A stretch of 64,000 nt of DNA from Sphingobacteriaceae bacterium (lineage in GTDB: Bacteria > Bacteroidota > Bacteroidia > B-17B0 > Aurantibacillaceae): contig NVQB01000001.1 in the NCBI GenBank assembly GCA_002319075.1, positions 2,914,001 through 2,978,000 of the forward strand. The letters run 5' to 3'. The translations under genes and the position numbers were made by a program. Each line of letters opens with the position of its first letter. The stretch's first letter is position 1. This document shows, piece by piece, positions 18,143 to 26,834 of the stretch. The notes beneath the pieces are model-generated. The model searched no databases and was not told the origin of the DNA. It saw only the letters and a list, made by a program, of their open reading frames with translations.

Positions 18143-19360
18143 GTGCCAGATCTAACTAAAATACACGAACAATTTCCCATCCTGGATCAAAAAATAAATG
18201 GTTCAAAACTTATTTATTTTGACAATGGTGCAACCACGCAGAAGCCAGTTCGTGTTATTGACTGTGAAGCAAATTTTTATAGAACTACCAATGCTAATAT
18301 TCACAGGGGTGTACACACTCTAAGTCGTCTTGCAACAGATCAATTTGAAGCTGCAAGAAAAACAGTTGCAAAGCACTTTCATGTTGCCAACGATCAACAG
18401 ATTATTTTCACTGCAGGCACAACCGATGCTATAAATATTGTAGCAGAAGGGCTTTCGAAAAAATATTTACAAGAGGGCGACGAAATAATTTTGTCATCCT
18501 ACGAACATCACTCTAATATTTTGCCCTGGCAGTTGTGGGCGCAAAATAATAAAGGACTATTAAAAGTTATTCCTCTAAAGGCCAATCACAGTCTCGATTA
18601 CGAAGCTTTCGAAAAACTTATTACGCCAAAAACAAAATTAATTGCTATTGGACATGTTTCCAATACTCTTGGTGTTATTACAGATCTTGAAAGAGTAACC
18701 ACAATTGCAAAAAAACATAACCTGATTGTTTTGGTAGATGGAGCTCAGGCAGTTCCTCACATGGCAGTGGATGTCGAAAAATTAGAAGTTGATTTTTATG
18801 TTTGTAGCGCTCATAAACTATATGGTCCTACAGGTGTTGGTGTTTTATGGATGTCTGAAAAATGGCTGAAAGATCTTCCCCAAACACGTGCTGGAGGCGG
18901 CACTATTAAAACAGTTTCTTTCGATAAAACAGAATATGTTGAAGGAGCTTTGCGTTTTGAACCTGGAACTCCAAATATTGCTGGAGTGATTTCTTTTGCT
19001 GAGGCTATTAAATTTGCAGATGAAATTGGCATGCAAACCATTTTTGATCATGAACACAACTTGGTTCAACACGCGCAAAAATTGCTGTTGGAAATTCCGG
19101 AGATCGAAATTTACGGTGTAGATAACCATAAGGCCGGAGTTATTTCTTTCAATGTCACGGGGCAACATCCTTTTGATGTTGGAACCTTACTTGATAAATA
19201 CGGAATAGCAGTACGAACCGGACACCATTGCACCCAGCCGCTTATGCAGTGTTTAAATATTTTGGGAACCGTTAGAATTTCATTTGCAATTTATAATACG
19301 ATTGAAGAAGTAGATTTTTTTGTCGAGAAATTGAAAAAAGTGATACGAATGCTTTCTTAG
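18143..19360 (+). CDS. sufS: Cysteine desulfurase SufS
   Basis: SufS is the PLP enzyme that removes sulfur from cysteine and holds it as a persulfide. The 405-residue product has the PLP lysine K225 in CSAHKLYGP, the FDNGATTQKP N-terminal motif, the HHSNILPW loop and the active-site Cys363 in RTGHHCTQPL. This is the group II form that works with SufE. The start codon is GTG at 18143, two bases after sufD; a TTG overlapping it is out of frame. Length and motifs are normal. Confidence 0.97.
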   Translation: MPDLTKIHEQFPILDQKINGSKLIYFDNGATTQKPVRVIDCEANFYRTTNANIHRGVHTLSRLATDQFEAARKTVAKHFHVANDQQIIFTAGTTDAINIVAEGLSKKYLQEGDEIILSSYEHHSNILPWQLWAQNNKGLLKVIPLKANHSLDYEAFEKLITPKTKLIAIGHVSNTLGVITDLERVTTIAKKHNLIVLVDGAQAVPHMAVDVEKLEVDFYVCSAHKLYGPTGVGVLWMSEKWLKDLPQTRAGGGTIKTVSFDKTEYVEGALRFEPGTPNIAGVISFAEAIKFADEIGMQTIFDHEHNLVQHAQKLLLEIPEIEIYGVDNHKAGVISFNVTGQHPFDVGTLLDKYGIAVRTGHHCTQPLMQCLNILGTVRISFAIYNTIEEVDFFVEKLKKVIRMLS

Positions 19361-19432
19361 ATTTTTAGTTGATCAATAAATTTAACAGCCGTCATTACGA
19401 ACGTAGTCGGGAAAGACAGATAACCAAAAACA

Positions 19433-19846
19433 ATGTCCATTCAGGAAATAGAAAAAGAAATAATAGAAGAGTTTGAGTTCTTCGGAGAAGATTGGGAATC
19501 GAAATACGAACATCTGATCGATCTTGGAAAATCTTTACCTCTTATTAAATCTGAATTAAAAACAGACGACCGAATTATCCAGGGTTGTCAGAGCAGGGTT
19601 TGGTTGAACGCTGAGGTTAAGGACGATAAAATTATTTTTACGGCCGATAGTGATGCTATTATTACCAAGGGAATGGTTGCTTTAATGATTCGTGTATTAT
19701 CAGATCAAAAACCGGAAGATGTTGTAAAAGCAACTATGGGCTTTGTAGATAAAATCGGTTTGAAAGAGCATTTAAGTCCCACGCGGGCAAACGGACTTGT
19801 GAGTATGATCAACCAAATGAAAAAAGAAGCATTAAAAAGAATTTAA
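19433..19846 (+). CDS. sufE: Sulfur acceptor protein SufE
   Basis: SufE takes the persulfide sulfur from SufS and delivers it to SufB. The 137-residue product has the acceptor Cys52 in the motif IIQGCQSRVW, and the family core (LGKSLPLIKSELKT... to KEALKRI). It starts 72 bp after sufS and is followed after a single base by the DUF59 gene, so the two are probably coupled in translation. Confidence 0.96.
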   Translation: MSIQEIEKEIIEEFEFFGEDWESKYEHLIDLGKSLPLIKSELKTDDRIIQGCQSRVWLNAEVKDDKIIFTADSDAIITKGMVALMIRVLSDQKPEDVVKATMGFVDKIGLKEHLSPTRANGLVSMINQMKKEALKRI

Positions 19847-19847
19847 G

Positions 19848-20177
19848 ATGAGCGCAATTATTATAACAAAAGACACGGAGTTAATGCAGCGTGTTATCGA
19901 CGAAATTAAAACCTGCTTTGATCCGGAAATTCCCGTTGATATTTGGGAACTTGGCCTGATTTACGAATTAAACCTTGACGACGATCATAATCTCAGTATC
20001 GTTATGACACTTACATCTCCAAATTGTCCGGTAGCGGAAAGTTTGCCCGCAGAAGTAGAAAATAAATTGAAATTGGTTCCAGGGATAAAATCTGCCGCCT
20101 TAAAACTCACTTTTGAACCACCTTGGGAAAAAGATATGATGAGCGAGGTAGCCCAGTTGGAGCTTGGGTTTATGTAA
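19848..20177 (+). CDS. DUF59/MIP18-family Fe-S assembly factor (SufT/PaaD-like)
   Basis: The 109-residue protein belongs to the MIP18 (DUF59) family: FDPEIPVDIWELGLIY near the N-terminus and the strand MTLTSPNCPVAESLP with its conserved cysteine. Family members, such as SufT in Gram-positive bacteria and eukaryotic CIA2, act in late Fe-S cluster delivery. One base after sufE and at the end of the operon, it most likely matures specific targets of the SUF pathway. The last residues (ELGFM) are typical of Bacteroidota members. Confidence 0.92.
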   Translation: MSAIIITKDTELMQRVIDEIKTCFDPEIPVDIWELGLIYELNLDDDHNLSIVMTLTSPNCPVAESLPAEVENKLKLVPGIKSAALKLTFEPPWEKDMMSEVAQLELGFM

Positions 20178-20219
20178 GATTTTAAGCTTATTTAGACAAA
20201 TTCTGAATTGATTTATTTG

Positions 20220-20227
20220 TATATTTG
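20220..20227 (+). promoter_or_regulatory. Probable -7 box of clpX
   Basis: TATATTTG matches TAnnTTTG exactly, 17 bp before the ATG at 20245. No clear -33 element is seen. It supports separate transcription of clpX from the suf operon, which ends 67 bp upstream of the clpX ATG. Confidence 0.45.
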
Positions 20228-20244
20228 GTATCCCAGTAAGTAAC

Positions 20245-21489
20245 ATGGCAAAAGACACTACAATACGTTGCTCCCTTTGTGGACGTGACAAAAAGGAATC
20301 AAAAATTTTAATAGCCGGAATCAACGGGCATGTTTGCGATAATTGCGTAACACAGGCTTATGGCATTATTAAGGAAGAATCTGTTGGTGAACAAAAACAG
20401 CAGGTGCAACACGCCATCAATTTACTGAAACCAAAAATGATTAAAGAGAAGTTGGATGAGTACGTGATTGGTCAGGACGATGCAAAAAAAGTGCTGAGCG
20501 TTGCTGTTTACAATCATTTTAAACGTATAGCGCACGTTGCAAAAAATAACAAAGACGAAGTAGAGATAGATAAATCCAACCTGATTTTAGTTGGAGAAAC
20601 CGGTACTGGTAAAACATTATTAGCGAGAACAATTGCTACGATGTTGAATGTGCCTTTTTGTATTGCCGATGCAACCGTTTTAACCGAAGCCGGTTATGTG
20701 GGTGAGGACGTTGAAAGTATTTTAACACGTTTACTGCAGGCAGCAGACTATGATGTAGCTGCCGCTGAAAAAGGAATAGTATTTATTGATGAGGTGGATA
20801 AAATTGCGCGTAAAAGCGACAATCCCTCTATAACACGCGATGTAAGTGGCGAAGGGGTGCAACAGGCTCTCCTGAAATTATTAGAAGGTACTGTGGTGAA
20901 TGTTCCACCGCAAGGAGGACGTAAACATCCGGATGCAAAAATGATTGCGGTAAATACTAAAAATATTTTATTTATCTGCGGAGGTGCTTTTGATGGCATT
21001 GAAAAGAAAATCGCTAAACGTTTAAATACAACGGCAGTGGGTTATTCAGCAAGTGTTGATGAAGTTGAAATCGATAAAAGCCATTTACTCCAATATATTT
21101 CTCCGCAAGATTTAAAAGCATTTGGATTAATTCCCGAATTAATTGGACGTCTTCCTGTTCTTACATATTTAAAACCATTAGATAGAAGCGCTTTACGTCA
21201 GATCTTAACCGATCCAAAAAATGCTTTGATGAAACAATACAAACAATTGTTTAAAATGGAAGGCACCAAGTTAGAGATTGACGATGATGTTTTAAATTTA
21301 ATAGTGGATAAAGCTATTGAATTTAAATTAGGAGCCCGTGGTCTTCGCGGTATCTGTGAAGCGATCATGACAGACATTATGTATTCCTTGCCAAGTGAAG
21401 AAAAACCAGTAAAACAATTTACGGTAACTTTAGATTACGCTTTGGATAAATTGAAAAATGCGCGATTGAGCCAGTTGAAAGTGGCTTAA
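20245..21489 (+). CDS. clpX: ATP-dependent Clp protease ATP-binding subunit ClpX
   Basis: ClpX is the AAA+ hexameric unfoldase that feeds proteins to ClpP. The 414-residue product has the N-terminal zinc domain (Cys9, Cys12, Cys31, Cys34), Walker A GETGTGKT at 117-124, the substrate-gripping pore loop GYVG at 150-153, Walker B with IDE at 181-183, and an IGF-like region replaced here near [12 protein letters not shown] cannot point to a perfect IGF tripeptide, the usual ClpP-docking loop. clpP is not in this window, whereas it is often just upstream of clpX. Confidence 0.96.
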   Translation: MAKDTTIRCSLCGRDKKESKILIAGINGHVCDNCVTQAYGIIKEESVGEQKQQVQHAINLLKPKMIKEKLDEYVIGQDDAKKVLSVAVYNHFKRIAHVAKNNKDEVEIDKSNLILVGETGTGKTLLARTIATMLNVPFCIADATVLTEAGYVGEDVESILTRLLQAADYDVAAAEKGIVFIDEVDKIARKSDNPSITRDVSGEGVQQALLKLLEGTVVNVPPQGGRKHPDAKMIAVNTKNILFICGGAFDGIEKKIAKRLNTTAVGYSASVDEVEIDKSHLLQYISPQDLKAFGLIPELIGRLPVLTYLKPLDRSALRQILTDPKNALMKQYKQLFKMEGTKLEIDDDVLNLIVDKAIEFKLGARGLRGICEAIMTDIMYSLPSEEKPVKQFTVTLDYALDKLKNARLSQLKVA

Positions 21490-21493
21490 CCAT

Positions 21494-22180
21494 TTAAATT
21501 ATATCAGGCAAATCGTTTTTCATTTCACGCGTATATTCTCCAAAAAGTTCGTTCTGTATTAAATGAAATTCATTTTTTTCGTAAGTACGAAAAAGTGTTT
21601 TTTCTTTTAGATAATGAATTTGGTGACTAACGGTTAAAAGTGGGTCAAGTATATGAGAAGAAATGAAAACCGTTTTTCCTCTTTCATTCAGTATGCCAAT
21701 AATAACTTCGAGTATTTTGTTGGTTTCAAGGTCTAATCCGTTAAAGGGTTCGTCGAGAATATAAAGCTGTTTATCTTGCTTAATCTGGCTCTGGAGAAAT
21801 AATTTTTTCTTCATCCCCGTAGAGAAATCTTCCATAAAGCCAGCCAGTGGTAATTTAAAAAGAGCTGCAAGCTTCTCCTCGTTGTAAGTAGGATTAGTAT
21901 TGGGAAAGACACTCAGAAATTCTTTTGCGGTCAGTTTTGGATAAAAAAATACATCTGCATCTATAAAAGCAATGTCTTTCTTATAAATTTTTTTGTTATC
22001 CTTTAAAAATACACAGGAATTATCTTTTATAAAACCGGCCAGAAGATTAAAAAAAGTTGTTTTGCCAGTTCCGTTTAAGCCAACAATACCATGGGTTTTT
22101 TTACTTTCAAATGTTTTATCCAGGTCTTTTAAAATAATTTCTTCCTTGTACCTAAACAAGGGAATTTTAGCTGTTATCAT
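21494..22180 (-). CDS. ABC transporter ATP-binding protein
   Basis: A 228-residue ABC ATPase with Walker A GLNGTGKTTF, a divergent signature FSTGMKKKL, Walker B LYILDEPFNGLD and the switch-region His in ISSHIL. It is of the type that partners with a separate membrane protein in simple exporters or lantibiotic-immunity-like systems. It overlaps the membrane gene upstream by 14 bp, so the two form an operon. The substrate is unknown. It converges on clpX with only 4 bp between stop codons. Confidence 0.9.
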   Translation of the reverse strand: MITAKIPLFRYKEEIILKDLDKTFESKKTHGIVGLNGTGKTTFFNLLAGFIKDNSCVFLKDNKKIYKKDIAFIDADVFFYPKLTAKEFLSVFPNTNPTYNEEKLAALFKLPLAGFMEDFSTGMKKKLFLQSQIKQDKQLYILDEPFNGLDLETNKILEVIIGILNERGKTVFISSHILDPLLTVSHQIHYLKEKTLFRTYEKNEFHLIQNELFGEYTREMKNDLPDII

Positions 22181-23084
22181 CTATGTAAGTTGAGAGGTTC
22201 TCTAATGCTTTTTGTTTATACGACCGGGCAAGTAGCAAAGAAAGAGGTAACAAAAAAGGAATGATGGTTGATGCGAAAAGCAAAAGCGAATCAATTTGAA
22301 AACTGAGCTCCGTGTTAGGTTTGTAATTGGCATATTTTAAATAAATAAAACAAGATGCAAGTACTAAAAAACCAGTCAGAAAACATGCGTTAAACCAGGT
22401 AACGTCCGGATGTAAAATAGAATTAAAAAGTAATAAAGGAGCATTTACGATCAAGAGAATTTTATGTGAAAATAATACTTTTCGTTTAAGGAACATCTCT
22501 GCATCAAGACCTTCAGGATTTAACATCGTGAGAGGTTCAAAGAAATTATAAAAACCAAGAAGAATACTATTAAGAAGAAACAAAGCAAGAACTCCAAAAA
22601 ACTTTACCGGACTTAAAAATAATGCGATGAATAAAAGAAGAATAATCGCATAGAGGTTTTTTCTTGTACCAGCAATCCATTCAAATTGGTCGGGTGGAAG
22701 ATATCTGCTTATAAACAAGAATTTTGGTCCACTGGCCTTAAATTTCGTAAAAGGTAGTAAACTCACCAGTAAGTGGATCGCCAGAGACAGGTAAAAGTAG
22801 GAGTTCAGTAACAAAGCTACTGTAATGGGTAAAGAGAGTAAATTGTAAGTTACAAGAAAATTTTTTTCAGCATGTTTAAAGTATTTTCCGATAAAATTAA
22901 AATCTTTGCGGTTGTTATGATAATTGAACAATAAGAAAATAAAAATACCAGCTATTGAGATAGCGTATGTTAAATGGTTTTCGGAAATTTCTTTTACAAG
23001 ATAAAAAACAGCACCGGTTATTATAAATATCCAGTAGCTGAAGTCGCGTTTTAATTGCAAGTAGCGTAGCCTCAATAATTGCAC
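22167..23084 (-). CDS. Membrane protein, probable permease of the adjacent ABC transporter
   Basis: A 305-residue protein with about six to eight hydrophobic segments and a basic N-terminus (MQLLRLRYLQLKRDFSYW). I do not recognise a named family, but the 14-bp overlap with the ATPase gene and the topology indicate that it is the membrane half of a two-gene ABC exporter. No substrate-binding protein gene is near, which argues against import. Confidence 0.75.
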   Translation of the reverse strand: MQLLRLRYLQLKRDFSYWIFIITGAVFYLVKEISENHLTYAISIAGIFIFLLFNYHNNRKDFNFIGKYFKHAEKNFLVTYNLLSLPITVALLLNSYFYLSLAIHLLVSLLPFTKFKASGPKFLFISRYLPPDQFEWIAGTRKNLYAIILLLFIALFLSPVKFFGVLALFLLNSILLGFYNFFEPLTMLNPEGLDAEMFLKRKVLFSHKILLIVNAPLLLFNSILHPDVTWFNACFLTGFLVLASCFIYLKYANYKPNTELSFQIDSLLLFASTIIPFLLPLSLLLARSYKQKALENLSTYIDDNS

Positions 23085-23176
23085 GAATCAAAGGAAATAA
23101 AATAATGGATTGCAAGCCAGCAAATGATTGTTAAATGTATATTTTTCCTACATTTAATCTTCTATAATTCTTACAT

Positions 23177-24316
23177 GTGAAAAAGCTGCCGCAACTGAAA
23201 TTAAAAACTTCGTCACTTATCAAACAGGCGTTAGAATTGGTAAGCGCATCGCGTGGTCACGTGGTCCGGCAAACGAATGGGCTAATGGTATTTACTTATT
23301 TTCAATTAGGCCGTTTAATTGTAGAGCATGAGCAGCAAGGTACCAAGCGCGCTGCATATGGAAAGGAGGTTATCGTTCAAACGAGTGATAGATTAACCAG
23401 TCGATTTGGAAAAGGTTTTTCGGTAGATAATTTAGAAAACATGAGGAACTTTTATGAGGTGTTCAGATATAAGTTTACGGATAGTGTAATTTCCGAGACA
23501 GTGTCTCGGAAATCTCCTTCGATTGGAAAAGTGCGGGGAATGCCGGCAAAAATTTTAATTTCCGAGACACTGTCTCGGAAATCGTTTACCGAGATATTTC
23601 CATTGTCATGGTCGCATTATGTTCTTCTTTGTAAGATTAAAAACCAGCAAGAGCGGTCATTTTATGAAATAGAAACTATACAGGGCCATTGGAGTGTACG
23701 AGAGCTACAGAGGCAGTTTGACGGGTCGTTGTTTGAACGCTTAGCTTTAAGTAAGAATAAGAAAAAAGTTAGAGAGCTTGCAAAAAAAGGTCAGATCATC
23801 GAAAAACCTGAAGATATTTTAAAATCATCTTATGTGCTTGAATTCCTTGGCCTGGAATCTAAAAGTAGTTACACAGAAACAGATCTTGAAACGGCGATCA
23901 TCAATAAAATAGAAACTTTTCTGATTGAAATGGGTAAGGGCTTTTTGTTTCAGGGAAGGCAGATTCGTTTTTTATTTGACGGCGACGAGTTTATTGTAGA
24001 TCTTGTGTTATATAACAGGTTACTGCAATGTTTTGTTTTAGTAGACTTAAAAATCGGAAAATTAAGACATGAAGATATTGGACAAATGCAGATGTATGTG
24101 AATTACTATGATCGCTATGTTAAAACTGAAAAGGAGAAACCTACGATTGGTATTATCATCTGCAAAAACAAGAGTGATGCGGTTATAGAAATTACATTGC
24201 CAAAAAATAACAAAACAATTTTTGCCAAGGAATATAAATTATATCTTCCAAGTAAAGCAGATTTAGTAAACTTAGTAAACGAACCAACTGAATATTATAC
24301 CAATAAAACAACTTAA
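23177..24316 (+). CDS. YhcG-type PDDEXK nuclease domain protein (DUF1016) with palindromic insertions
   Basis: The 379-residue product has a DUF1016 N-terminal domain (about 10-100, ...GFSVDNLENMRNFYEVF), a variable linker (about 101-145), and a PDDEXK-type nuclease domain (about 245-365) with GDEFIVDLVLYNRLL and VLVDLKIGK, the latter giving the D...LK catalytic signature. Family members are thought to cut DNA, in some cases within restriction-modification loci, but the role is unsettled. The start is GTG 23177 because the overlapping ATG (23175) reads directly into TGA. Two 25-bp palindromes lie in frame in the linker (23489-23513, 23558-23582) and encode ISETVSRKS and ISETLSRKS. The gene stands alone, with no methylase or specificity gene nearby. 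Confidence 0.88.
   Translation: MKKLPQLKLKTSSLIKQALELVSASRGHVVRQTNGLMVFTYFQLGRLIVEHEQQGTKRAAYGKEVIVQTSDRLTSRFGKGFSVDNLENMRNFYEVFRYKFTDSVISETVSRKSPSIGKVRGMPAKILISETLSRKSFTEIFPLSWSHYVLLCKIKNQQERSFYEIETIQGHWSVRELQRQFDGSLFERLALSKNKKKVRELAKKGQIIEKPEDILKSSYVLEFLGLESKSSYTETDLETAIINKIETFLIEMGKGFLFQGRQIRFLFDGDEFIVDLVLYNRLLQCFVLVDLKIGKLRHEDIGQMQMYVNYYDRYVKTEKEKPTIGIIICKNKSDAVIEITLPKNNKTIFAKEYKLYLPSKADLVNLVNEPTEYYTNKTT
23489..23513. repeat. 25-bp palindrome in the nuclease gene, copy 1
   Basis: ATTTCCGAGACA, central G, TGTCTCGGAAAT: a perfect 12-bp inverted repeat around one base. It is in codon phase and encodes I-S-E-T-V-S-R-K. The central base is the only difference from copy 2 read on the same strand. 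Confidence 0.95.
23558..23582. repeat. 25-bp palindrome in the nuclease gene, copy 2
   Basis: ATTTCCGAGACA, central C, TGTCTCGGAAAT. Because the centre is C instead of G, this copy is exactly the reverse complement of copy 1. It starts 69 bp (23 codons) after copy 1, in the same codon phase, and encodes I-S-E-T-L-S-R-K. Confidence 0.95.
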
Positions 24317-24321
24317 ATTTT

Positions 24322-25569
24322 ATGAACTTTAAAGACTATAATTTTACTGTTACAGAGCGCTTCGTGCGTTATGCAAAAATTGATACACAATCAAATCCTG
24401 AATCTCCTACTTGCCCTAGTACAGAAAAACAGAAAGATCTTTCGCGTGTACTCATTGAAGAGTTAAAAGAGATGGGTATTAAGGACGCCGAGTTGGATGA
24501 ACATGGTTACGTTTATGCCACCATCGAAAGCAACACTGCAAAAAAAGTTCCGGTGCTTTGTTTTTGCTCGCATGTAGACACTGCGCCAGATTGCACAGGT
24601 ACAAATGTGAAGCCTGTGATTCATAAAAACTACGACGGAAAAGACATTGTACTTCCTGGTGATACGTCGCAGGTAATTAAGGTTTCAGAACATCCTGAAT
24701 TACAAAATCAAATCGGCAATGATGTTATAACCACCGATGGAACAACTCTGCTTGGTGCAGATGACAAAGCCGGGGTGGCAGAGATTATGGACGCCGCCCA
24801 CTATTTAATGACTCATCCGGAAGTAAAGCACGGGAAGATCAGAATTCTTTTTACGCCTGATGAAGAAATTGGTCGCGGAGCTGATAAAGCGAATATCAAA
24901 AAACTAGGCGCTGATTTTGGATATACCTTGGATGGCGGAACTGCAGGTTCCTTAGAGAATGAGACTTTCAGCGCGGATGGTGTGAGTATTAAAATAAAAG
25001 GTTTTTCAACGCATCCTGGATATGCAAAGGATAAAATGCAACATGCAATTAAAATTGCAGCGCAGATTATTTCGAAAATACCTAACCACAAAACACCGGA
25101 AACTACTGAGAAAAAACAACCTTTTATACATCCCACAGGTATTTCAGGTGGTCTGGAAGAAGTAGAACTAAAATTTATTATCAGGGCTTTTGATACGCCA
25201 ACCCTTTTTGAATTGGAAGAAGAGCTACGCCAAATAGCTATTGAAGTGCTTTCATACTACGATAAAAGCTCCTACGAATTCACTGTAACGCAACAATACC
25301 GAAACATGCGCGAAGTGCTTGAGAAAAATCCTGAAATAATCGACAATGCTATGGAAGCAATTAAACGTTCAGGTCTTACTCCGAAATTAGATAGTATTCG
25401 CGGAGGTACAGATGGTTCACGATTCTCTTTTATGGGATTACCCTGCGCTAATATTTTTGCGGGAGAGCATGGCATTCACAGTAAGCAAGAGTGGGTGAGT
25501 ACTCAGGATATGCAAAAAGCGGTAGAAACTATCGTAAATCTTGTAAACATATGGGAGGAAAATAGCTAA
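24322..25569 (+). CDS. pepT: Peptidase T (tripeptide aminopeptidase)
   Basis: PepT is a cytosolic di-zinc M20 aminopeptidase that removes N-terminal residues from tripeptides. The 415-residue product has the metal-ligand motifs FCSHVDTAPD, the bridging Asp in GADDKAGVAEI, the catalytic and metal Glu pair in TPDEEIGRG, and the C-terminal metal His in AGEHGIHSKQEWV. Its length is that of the family. Five bases separate it from the nuclease gene stop codon, and its own stop overlaps the following ATG by one base (TAATG). Confidence 0.96.
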   Translation: MNFKDYNFTVTERFVRYAKIDTQSNPESPTCPSTEKQKDLSRVLIEELKEMGIKDAELDEHGYVYATIESNTAKKVPVLCFCSHVDTAPDCTGTNVKPVIHKNYDGKDIVLPGDTSQVIKVSEHPELQNQIGNDVITTDGTTLLGADDKAGVAEIMDAAHYLMTHPEVKHGKIRILFTPDEEIGRGADKANIKKLGADFGYTLDGGTAGSLENETFSADGVSIKIKGFSTHPGYAKDKMQHAIKIAAQIISKIPNHKTPETTEKKQPFIHPTGISGGLEEVELKFIIRAFDTPTLFELEEELRQIAIEVLSYYDKSSYEFTVTQQYRNMREVLEKNPEIIDNAMEAIKRSGLTPKLDSIRGGTDGSRFSFMGLPCANIFAGEHGIHSKQEWVSTQDMQKAVETIVNLVNIWEENS

Positions 25570-25895
25570 TGGTAAGTGTGGAAACTTTTCGGAGTCTGGC
25601 CCTGGCCTTTGACGGGGTTGAAGAATTGCCCCACTTCGAAAAGACTTCCTTTCGTATCAAGAAGAAAATCTTTGCCACATTGGATCTTAAAAATAATCGT
25701 GGATGTTTAAAATTATCAGCAATAGATCAATCGGTTTTTTTAGCGTTCGACAGTACCATTATTTATCCTATTCCAAATAAATGGGGTAAACAGGGCTGGA
25801 CTTTTATAGAACTAAAAAAGGTTAGAAAAGATTTGTTCGCAGATATGATCGCTTGTTCCTACAAAGAAGTCAGCAACCTAAAAAAGAAGAAATAA
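25569..25895 (+). CDS. MmcQ/YjbR-family protein
   Basis: The 108-residue protein matches the MmcQ/YjbR fold (double-wing, CyaY-like): LALAFDGVEELPHFEKTSF near the N-terminus and a central ...WGKQGWTFIEL strand. It is often annotated as DNA-binding on structural grounds, but the function is not established. Its ATG overlaps the pepT stop codon by one base, so it is probably coupled to pepT. Confidence 0.88.
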   Translation: MVSVETFRSLALAFDGVEELPHFEKTSFRIKKKIFATLDLKNNRGCLKLSAIDQSVFLAFDSTIIYPIPNKWGKQGWTFIELKKVRKDLFADMIACSYKEVSNLKKKK

Positions 25896-25916
25896 TTTTC
25901 CTATTTAAAAAATTGT

Positions 25917-26834
25917 ATGCATGAGAAATCTTTGAATAACGCATTAAAGTGCGGTCTTAAAATAGTTGTCGCACTGCTCTTTTTCTCCTGTAGTAATAAA
26001 CAGGAACAAGGGAAGATGCTTAGTGGTGGTAAGGAGGCAAAACCCACAAGTTATGTAGAGGTTGGAAAGTGGATAGATACAGTAGCCACGCCTTATGTAA
26101 TAGATATAAAAAGTACAAATAAAAGACTGGTCTTTATAGGCTGTGAACATCAACAGGATAGTTCGCATCCGCAATTTGGCATCATCGAGAAGTATTACAG
26201 GGAATTGAAACCGCAAATAGCATTTAATGAAGGTGGGCAAATTCCCGAGAAAAAAGATTTTTCATCCATGAACGTGGCTATAAAAGAAGATGGTGAAACC
26301 GGGGTGAATAAATATCTTGCTAATAGGGCAGGGATACCATTACTAAATGGAGATACACCGGATAGTTTAGAATTTGCAGTTAATGTAAAGAAAAACGATC
26401 CGAATAAATTGTTTGTTTACTACGTTGTTGAACGTATGGTGATCCCCTACCGCTACGGCGCTTACGGGGAGATCCCTTTTGAGCAGTTTTATAACAAGGC
26501 AATATATAAATGGTTTAAAGATTTTCCTCTTTCCAATCAGCAGAAAAGTTTAGAAAATTTCAAAGGGTCTTATAAAAAGTATATAGGTGCTGATTTTAAA
26601 GTGAGAAACCCACCCAGTACCTATGAACAAGATAATTTTAATGTAGAATTATTTGATTATGTAAATGATTCATGTGAGTTTTGTGAAATAGGAAGGAGTT
26701 CAAAAATACTCCGCGACAGTATTTTGATTCAGAAAATTAAGACGGCCTTTAAATCGTACGATAGAATACTCGTCACCTTCGGTCACGGTCACGCTTTGGC
26801 GCTTGAGCCTCAACTCCAACAGATTTTTAAATAA
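25917..26834 (+). CDS. Lipoprotein of unknown function, TraB/TIKI-like motifs possible
   Basis: The N-terminus (MHEKSLNNALKCGLKIVVALLFFSCSNK) has a lipobox ending at Cys25, so the protein is probably lipid-anchored. The mature part holds FIGCEHQQD..HPQF followed by IAFNEGGQ, and ends with VTFGHGHALALEP. A His/Glu near the start and a GHGH near the end resemble the spaced metal-binding residues of TraB/PrgY/TIKI-type proteases, but I cannot confirm membership. It is 21 bp after the MmcQ gene and overlaps the convergent pabB gene by 8 bp. Confidence 0.65.
   Translation: MHEKSLNNALKCGLKIVVALLFFSCSNKQEQGKMLSGGKEAKPTSYVEVGKWIDTVATPYVIDIKSTNKRLVFIGCEHQQDSSHPQFGIIEKYYRELKPQIAFNEGGQIPEKKDFSSMNVAIKEDGETGVNKYLANRAGIPLLNGDTPDSLEFAVNVKKNDPNKLFVYYVVERMVIPYRYGAYGEIPFEQFYNKAIYKWFKDFPLSNQQKSLENFKGSYKKYIGADFKVRNPPSTYEQDNFNVELFDYVNDSCEFCEIGRSSKILRDSILIQKIKTAFKSYDRILVTFGHGHALALEPQLQQIFK

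Noticed and set aside
18811-19168. Leftward frames over sufS
   Set aside because: Shadows of sufS codons; no independent support.
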